Positions 57,331-64,000 of a DNA stretch of 64,000 bases are shown here, one piece after another. The position numbers were made by a program, and so were the translations under genes. The notes beneath the pieces are model-generated. The model ran no database searches. It saw nothing but the letters and a program-made list of their open reading frames with translations, and had not been told where the DNA came from. Source of the stretch: Parelaphostrongylus tenuis (Eukaryota > Nematoda > Chromadorea > Rhabditida > Metastrongylidae); contig JAHQIW010007362.1 of assembly GCA_019055375.1 (NCBI GenBank), positions 1-64,000 on the forward strand, read 5' to 3'. Position 1 is the first letter of the stretch. Every line of letters starts with the position of its first letter.

Positions 57331-58719
57331 ACAATCTGTGGCCTATACCTGTGAGGCAGGCATTATCAAGAATTGTTATGGAAAGTTTATTCAGCTCAGA
57401 TTTCTTTGATTCACCCATTGTCTTATTGAGGGAGGAATTTCCTACGGTGTGTAAAAATTACTTGACCGCCGTCTAGCGTCAAAAACTTTGGAGCTCTCCG
57501 TTGATGGATGATGGTAGGTAACGAATGAATGATGAAGGGCTAGAATTAGGACAGTTTGAGTCATAAGATATTGGACCATAAGCAGCAAAAATAACAACAA
57601 GTTGCCAAAGAGATCGTAAATGAACCATTATGCAGAGTTCATCAAAGTCAGTAGTCAATTATAGATACCAAGTATATACTTGTTCATAGAGTTTGAAATA
57701 TGATGCAAACATAGAGACATGAAGTTAGATGATGCTTGTAAACTTTACAAAAAGACTCAGAATGCCGCGAGAAGCAAAAACGATAGAGGAAAGAATTCGA
57801 TGCACCGTCAAAAGTAAGATTAGCATAATTATTTATAGCAGTTGAATCACATGGGTTAAGACGCTTTTAAATGAAATAATCGGCTAATTATTCACTCGTG
57901 CCAGTCCACACTAGTCCGTTCATCTTCTGGTCCAACACTAGCGCAGTTGCCACAATCGTCAGAGCTGACTGGTGAGTTAGCAAAAGGGTGTTGTGTGGAT
58001 TCCTCATCCAGCCAATCCTATGACATAAGATGCAGCTTTTAGTGTACATGTCATATGAAGATTCATTATTTATAGAAGTGAGACACACCTCATCGTTCCA
58101 ATTTGGAGCAGCGCTCAATACAGGCCAAATATCACTGTCGTCACTTTCAGATTTCAGATTTTCAGATTTGTGTTCTGCGCGGTCGTCCTTAAGTGAAGAT
58201 TCCGTAGTAGACTGTTGAATGAACAGCCCGAAAATGGGTCACGCGCAACAGCTCTCTCCAAATTGCAAGAATCTGACGATTAATTTTTATCGATATCAAA
58301 AAATATCAGCACAAATTGACGATTCAAAGAAAAAGTCGTTAGGAACTTAGTCTAATAGAAAGGAAACCAACTTGCTACAAGCGAAGCAGGAAGAGATCTC
58401 ACAGAAAGCGAGCGATTCTAAATTGTGCCAATTCTGTTTTAATCAATTCCTCCATATTCTACGCTTTCAACTGCTATGTGAATTTCATTACTTACGCTTT
58501 CCATCATCTTCTTTGAGGGATCACGGAGCTCGGTCACTCGTAAGGCACGTCAAGAACCTCCAGGTGATGAATAAGGAAATTAAATGCGAACCAAAAACGG
58601 CAATGCGCTTCTCAGAGAAGCAGCTGGCTTTACGGGATCACCTTCCTGTTTCTGCAGAGTCATTTTGACAGATCTCTACTTCAGAGTCAAACTGGCGCAT
58701 TTTTCTAGAAAAGACAGAG
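57331..58719. other. Unassigned sequence
   Basis: A 98-codon plus-strand frame (58372-58668) overlaps the weak dispersed repeat noted at 54.9 kb. It is not supported as a gene. Confidence 0.3.
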
Positions 58720-59240
58720 CTATTTGTCTGGACTATTAGTAACCATTCGATAGTGTAAGATGTGAAGTCTCCAACCTTGTGCTTAATTTTGTGAAGAGAC
58801 CGCTCCTTTGTATAAACAGGAGAAATAAGATGAGATTCACATACGAGAGCATGGATATTTTGGCTATTCTAAGAGATGGGAAGGGAGATGGGGAGCCAGG
58901 GAAGATGCGGCGATTTCAATTTATCGATATGCATACTCTTGCCCTTCACTGGTGTTAAAAAAGTGCGATTATTTTTTTTTAATTAGAAATTGTTTCTCCG
59001 CTTTGAAGGAACTTCAGATCTAACGTTTGGTACTAATTCTGAAAGATTTGCTCTACGCGTTCATATGCTTTTCGTGATTCCAGCGATGTAATAGCTGAAT
59101 TGCGCCACTGATACAAAATAAGATTTTATTTTGAGTTTTACAGCCTTATAAAAGCGTGCTTTGAACAACCGGCAGCATACCGCGTCAGTCATAGATCTAA
59201 GTTTGGAATGATTACTAACACTCTTTTGAAAAGTTCTTAT
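58720..59240. repeat. R2-type repeat fragment
   Basis: GACTATTAGTAACCATTCGA, TACAGCCTTATAAAAGCGTG and GATTACTAACACTCTTTTGA follow the R2 pattern seen at 28-44 kb. The fragment is diverged. Confidence 0.5.
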
Positions 59241-59299
59241 CGAGCGAGTGGGTTCGAATATTCACTTGTTGCAGTCTAATGAAGAAGAACCCGTGAAGC

Positions 59300-59745
59300 C
59301 ATCATAATGAACGAGTTAAGATCACCTGGCGTTATTGACACGCAGTAAAATGGTTGATGTTAGAAGTATCCCGTATTTCGCAAGTGAGAGAATGGACCCA
59401 AAGTTATGACCTACGCCAGCGATCGAAAACTAGAGATATTATTGTCTACTCTAAGCTATCGAAGATAAGATGGATAGACCCGTATTGCGCTTTTAACAAT
59501 CGATAGACGAGAGCCGTCACAGCCTGGATTTCTCGGCATGTCAAGCGTCCTGCGGAAATACCACCGACCTCATAATCCAACTTCTTCACGATAAGCACAA
59601 AAGATATATGATGCTCATCGAATTTCTAGAACTAGAGGGATCTACTGAGCTACTCTTGCACTAAATAGAAAAAAAATGAAGTATTCCTGTGTCCGCCCAA
59701 GTAATTCGAAGATTAACGGGTAGGCAGGTGATAAACAAGTGATAT
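59300..59745 (+). mobile_element. RTE family A, 3' end fragment (copy 6)
   Basis: It runs from the GATCACCTGGCGTTATTGA region (consensus GATCACTTGGCGTTATCGA) through GTATCCCGTATTTCGCAA, ACGAGAGCCGTCAC and TCTTCACGA to CAGGTGATAAACAAGTGATA. About 75-80% similar to the other copies. No duplication found. Confidence 0.8.
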
Positions 59746-61212
59746 TCCGCTGTGTTACCTGATAGGCCTGGCCATTAGTGCTGTCCAAAGAGGCGAGGCT
59801 TCCTTCGCTTCGGCTGGATGGGACGCCGTGACGTTTCTAAAGATGACTCGTATAATTGTGGACTTCTACAACAAATGTCGTGAAATATCGCTCCAATAAC
59901 AAACGAAGGCTCACTCTACGTTCAAGATTGCTCTACAAAATACAATAATTATTAGCATGCAAAACACAATTCTGTTCGATAAGAATTCCACCCGTTCGAT
60001 TGAGTCATCACTTATACAATTGACGGCGTTTATTGGCGACGATTAGGACAGAATTCTTTAAGAGAGCGTTTATACTACTATGACTAGACTTTGTTCAGGA
60101 AGATCAAATGTCCTAATTTAATAAATTCCAATTAAATATAAAGCTCCTTTTAGTTGACCTCGGTATTCACTTGATCTCAGCTTAGATACTCAGCAAGATT
60201 TAGTTCTTTTTAAAAGAGAAGACACGTGTCAAAAGTATAAACATTGAATTTTCCTACTTTCCTTCGTGCCTTTTATTGTTTTCTGAAGTTAGGCAAAGGA
60301 CGCTAAAAGGCTAATTTCTTAGCGAATTTCGATAGATTTGCTCATGGGATGATTAATCCGAGTTACGCTAGGCTGAACAAAGGTGAGTTGTCTCAATGAG
60401 CGATGTTTGCGAAATTCAAAATATTCAGAATCACTTGTAATGATAAGTAGATTATGGGATTGATGCCCCACATCCGAGGTTGAAAGTGATAGACACGTTA
60501 TGAATGACACAGTGCGAGAATTTAGGAAATTCACCAAGACGTTAACTTGCCAAAGGGAAGTAGCTTTTGATAAACGTGCTTGAATGTTTTCTCCCTTGTG
60601 CTTTCGCGACCATGTAGGATTCATGTTATAGCCGAAATGGAGTGACTACACAAGACAATTTTGTATATGAAGCAACTTCTTATTTCTTATCTTTGAGTTC
60701 ATGTGATATACTCACAAATATTTTGTACTTTCCATATAATTTCGTGTGGTTCATTGTAATTTTATTCGTGTTACCGCAGGTGATTGTGAGCAGATTTATG
60801 TTGAATTTTAATATTTTGGATAATCAACAAGGCTCAGATCTTAGGAAGGCTTACCAGATAGTCAATCATAGCTTTACTCATGACTCAAAAAGTTTCTTCT
60901 TAGCAACAGGTTCCTCTTTATTTACTCCATTGGCAGATCTTCTCTGAAGAAGCGATGATTGCTACTCTGACTTTTAGTGAATAGCTTGCACTTTACAGAT
61001 TTGATAAACACACTCTCCACACACTCTCCTGTAACCTCTTATCGTGGTTTCTGATTGGAATGTTTTGTCTTAATTGTGGGTGGTTCACCCGTCAAAGACG
61101 ATAGAGATGTACTAAAATGCTAGGTAAACTGTCACCTTGAGACAAGTCAGAATAAAAATTCTTCAAAAAATGTAGCGTCTCTCACGAGTACTTGTGTTAT
61201 TGAGCACAGCCT
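59746..61212. other. Unassigned sequence
   Basis: The opposite-strand frames at 60319-60624 and 60642-60947 are AT-rich. The second has a hydrophobic stretch (NFVWFIVILFVLPQVIV) but no other membrane segments or splice borders. Not called. Confidence 0.3.
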
Positions 61213-61735
61213 GTATCACCTGTCGTCTCGTTGATCGTCGAGTGACTCGAGCGAGTACCAGCAACTCTTCCATTTTTCCCTATCGCGTGCAAGAGTAGCC
61301 CAGTGGGTCCTCCTTGCTCTAGGGATTCGCTGAGCATCATATCTTTCTTCCATCGCTTTCGTGAAGAAATCGGACCAACTGGTCAGTGGTCTTCCTTTAG
61401 AGCGCTTGACGTCCCGAGGAATCCAGTCGGTAACGGCTCTCGTCCATCGGTTGTCGTTGAAGCGCATCACGTGTCCGGCCCACCTTATTTTCGATATCCT
61501 GGCGTGTAGAACGGCGTCTCATTTTCGATCGTTGACGTAGGTCAGAACTACGGATCCTTTCTCTCATTTGCGAAATACGGGATACTCCTAGCATCGACCT
61601 TTCGACTGCGCGTTCGATAACTCCAAGTGATCTTTCATCCTGCTTACGTAGCGACCAGGTTTCTGCTGCATACGTTAGGGCAGGGATAATTGTTGAGTCG
61701 AAAAGGTGGGCACGGAGTCGGATGTTCATATTTTT
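61213..61735 (-). mobile_element. RTE family A, 5'-truncated copy 7
   Basis: Minus strand from NIRLRAHLFDSTIIPALTYA, ERSLGVIERAVERSMLGVS, RERIRSSDLRQRSK, a 2-nt deletion, then DESRYRLDSSGR in the wrong frame (true frame TRAVTDWIPRDVKRSKGRP), to ERYDAQRIPRARRTHWATL and DDQRDDR. It ends CCTGTATCACCTGTCGTC (on plus). High identity to copies 3 and 8. Confidence 0.9.
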
Positions 61736-61739
61736 TGAA

Positions 61740-62689
61740 ACATTATTTTATCATATTTTGTATCATATTTTGAAACAAATTACTCTACTATTTAGTTTTC
61801 AGGCACCAACTCAGGGTACTCTCCCTATAGCTTGGTGATATTAACAAAGATGAGCATCCAAATTATTGTGTTAATTATGCAAATATAGTTCAGCTGTGCT
61901 CACCAACTTTACTCGAGTGTTTCTCAAAACCTCAATAAAAATATTTATATATAACTTTTGAGAATGTCTTAGTGGTTTTCCGAAGTTTGTTCCATTATAT
62001 TTCGTTCGTGGTAACAAGTCGACATACGCTCTCTTCGCCAGTTTCGCCATCATCAACGCTTTTTCTCGGTCGCCCGCCCACTGTCATAAAAAATGAGCTC
62101 CTAAAAGCTGAGGTGATCGAGGTTAGGCGACGATCTAACACTCTACAGGTGGTCTCGCGCATCAGTCTAAATCTGTTCATTTTGCATCGGCTGATCAATG
62201 ACTCTATTTTAAGATATTCGCCAACATGTGGAGGACGTGTGTGTGTGCCACTGTGGATGCGTTCAATATTGTCTTAGCATTCTACAGTGTTTAATATTAT
62301 CTTTCATAGTCTCGCTAGGGAAGAGAAGAGCAGAGTATGTGTCTGAAAGGATGGTTATCTCATAAACTGGGTTTAAGATTAAGGCTCTGTTTTTCGCCTT
62401 CTTCTTCAGCGTCATGGAATACTGACTGAGCTCTTACCCTTGCAATATCAGGCTTACCCTGGCTGTGGTGCTCCATAGGGCGTTCGTTATTGATTAGTGG
62501 TTGAGAACAAACCTCGCCGCGCCGCATCGGGCATCTCAACCACTCGGACGCGGCTCGCGGAACTTTATCTCTACAAAATAAAATAAAAGAACATATTCAC
62601 AAAGGCTTTTCTTTCTACTTATTCTTTCTATATATTTACAATCAAAAGGTTAATTGGAAAGTGTATATAATGAATAGGTACAAAACATC
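61740..62689. other. Unassigned, with a weak tRNA-like sequence
   Basis: The minus strand at 62505-62565 has CGTCCGAGTGGTTGAGATG (A-box-like, Ser/Leu tRNA style) and GAGGTTTGTTCTCA (poor B box). Not a functional tRNA by eye. Confidence 0.3.
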
Positions 62690-64000
62690 ACCTGTATCAC
62701 CTGTCGTCCCGTTGATCGTCGAATGACTCAAGCGGGTACCAGCAACTCTTCCATTTTTCCCCATCGCGTGCAAGAGTAGCCCAGTGGGTCCTCCTTGCTC
62801 TAGGAATTCGCTGAGCATCATATCTTTCTTCCGTCGCTTTCGTGAAGAAATCGGACCAACGGGTCAGTGGTCTTCCTTTAGAGCGCTTGACGTCCCGAGG
62901 AATCCAGTCGGTAACGGCTCTCGTCCATCGGTTGTCGTTGAAGCGCATCACGTGTCCTGCCCACCTTATTTTCGATATCCTGGCGTGTAGAACGGCGTCT
63001 CTGATTTTCGATCGTTGACGTAGGTCGGAAGTTCGGATCCTTTGTCTCATTTGCGAAATACGAGATACTCCTAGCATCGACCTTTCGACTGCGCGTTCGA
63101 TAACGGCAAGTGATCTTTCATCCTGGTTACGTAGCGACCTGGTTTCTGCTGCATACGTTAGGGCAGGGATAATTGTCGAGTCGAAAAGGTGGGCACGGAG
63201 TCGGATGTTCTTTGTCCTCTTCACTACATCTTCGATGCTCTTAAACGTTCCCCAAGCCGCTCGTTTCCTCCTGCTCAACTCTGGGGCTAGGTCGTTCATC
63301 ATGTTGATTTCACGACCTAGATAGATGTAACTGGAGCATTCGGAAATTGTCGTTCCGTTGACGTTGAGCGTGAATGGGGCATTAGAAACCCATCCGTTCC
63401 TCATGAACATTGTTTCCGTTAGATTCAGTTGAAGACCGATCTTTCCACAGGCGTTATCGAAATCAGTCAACATTCGTTCCGCTTGGCTGATGTTTGGTGT
63501 TATGAGAACGATATCGTCAGCAAAGCGAAGATGGTTTAATTGTCGACCGTCAATTTTCACTCCCATTTCGTCCCATTCTAATGTTCGCATGACGTTTTGT
63601 AGGGTGACAGTGAATAGTTTTGGCGATATTGTATCGCCTTGTCGAACCCCTCTTCTTACGTCAATGGTGATATTGTTGTAGAATGGAGATATTCTGGTCG
63701 TGAAATCTTTATAAAGCGCACGAAGGATCATTATGTACCGAGTAGGGACGCCCTGGTTATCCAGAGCCTCTATAAACCGCTTCTGTTTCCACTGAATCAA
63801 AGGCTTTTTTCAGATCGATAAAAGTGAGACAGAGTGGTTGTTTGTACTCTCGCGAAACTTCAATGAGTCTTGTGATCGTGTGGATGTGGTCCATGGTACT
63901 AAATCCTTTTCTGAACCCTGCTTGTTCGCATGGCTGTCCTTCGCCCAGTGTTCTGTCAATCCTGTTCAGGATGACTCGGGTAAAGAGTTTATAGACAACG
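62690..64000 (-). mobile_element. RTE family A, youngest copy (copy 8), truncated by window edge
   Basis: The minus strand encodes the reverse transcriptase and C-terminus with one defect. From the edge: VVYKLFTRVILNRIDRTLGE, EQAGFRKGFSTMDHIHTI, motif A LTFIDLKKAFDSVETEAV (63830), a 1-nt insertion near 63775, then IEALDNQGVPTRYI, GVRQGDTISPKLF (motif B, about 63640), HLRFADDIVLITP (motif C, about 63520), GKIGLQLN, MFMRNGWVSNAPF, MMNDLAPELSRRKRAAWG, RWAGHVMRFNDNRWTRAVTD and the DDQRDDR stop at 62697. About 430 codons of an RTE ORF that is usually near 1000; the endonuclease lies beyond 64000. Plus-strand frames here are shadows. Confidence 0.95.

Noticed and set aside
60642..60947. 101-codon frame with a hydrophobic stretch, as in a chemoreceptor fragment
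   Set aside because: Only one membrane-like segment, AT-driven composition, no splice borders and an equally long frame on the other strand nearby.
62784..62990. 68-codon plus-strand frame, nearly repeated at 61303-61509
   Set aside because: Conserved only because it is antisense to the RTE C-terminus.
1..64000. CRISPR array, bacterial operon or prophage
   Set aside because: No regularly spaced direct repeats, no dense co-directional genes and no ribosome-binding sites. The sequence is eukaryotic.

Overview
This window reads as intergenic, repeat-rich DNA from a clade V (strongylid) nematode, most like a hookworm. The reverse-transcriptase fragments match my memory of hookworm RTE retrotransposons. 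The candidate introns are short (77-79 bp) with T-rich TTTCAG/TTTTAG acceptors, as in nematodes. The genus is an inference that I could not check. No complete host gene, rRNA, CRISPR array or operon is visible. Almost every interpretable stretch is a decayed mobile element.

Four element classes explain most of the signal. (1) RTE-clade non-LTR retrotransposons: eight family A copies (about 10.7, 26.5-28.8, 45.7, 51.4, 56, 59.5, 61.4 and 62.7-64 kb) and one divergent family B copy (20.1-22.1 kb). All are 5'-truncated, decayed or cut by the window edge. The copy running off the right edge is the youngest. (2) Penelope-like elements (PLEs) with a reverse transcriptase and a C-terminal GIY-YIG endonuclease: seven fragments (7.2, 37.4, 39.8-40.6, 46.5-49, 49.2-50.2, 50.2-52.4 and 53 kb). 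Four carry a hammerhead-ribozyme-like motif in the region after the ORF. (3) A tRNA-derived SINE of about 300 bp: three copies with A and B boxes, plus fragments. (4) Mariner-like transposase fragments.

Layout. 1-20 kb: mostly unassigned AT-rich DNA with a mariner HTH fragment, a candidate secreted-peptide exon (2.3 kb), tRNA-like sequences, a PLE endonuclease fragment, a palindromic repeat (8.7-9.0 kb), mariner and RTE ends, and a SINE with a target-site duplication (18.8 kb). 20-26 kb: the RTE-B copy, then the best evidence for host coding sequence, a minus-strand zone (22.9-25.5 kb) of exon-like blocks with good splice sites, including a duplicated 68-bp exon and a possible decayed multi-exon gene. 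26.5-28.9 kb: an RTE copy interrupted by a unit of a local ~325-bp quasi-tandem repeat. 29.3-31.6 kb: inverted repeat with near-identical ~640-bp arms around a 1-kb spacer. 34.4-43.6 kb: a second, older inverted repeat about 9.2 kb across, with PLE ends in both inner flanks. 45.6-53.4 kb: a cemetery of PLEs invaded by RTE and SINE copies with readable target-site duplications, including one PLE end holding three foreign insertions. 53.5-64 kb: degenerate repeats, three RTE fragments, and the young RTE at the edge.

The elements do not form a pathway. Their relationships are those of insertion order and shared machinery: RTE reverse transcriptase probably mobilises itself and possibly the SINE, and the PLEs served as landing sites. 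I found no convincing undescribed system. The observations most worth checking are the duplicated exon array, the two inverted repeats, the hammerhead-like motifs in PLE ends, and evidence that a defective RTE lineage was mobilised.
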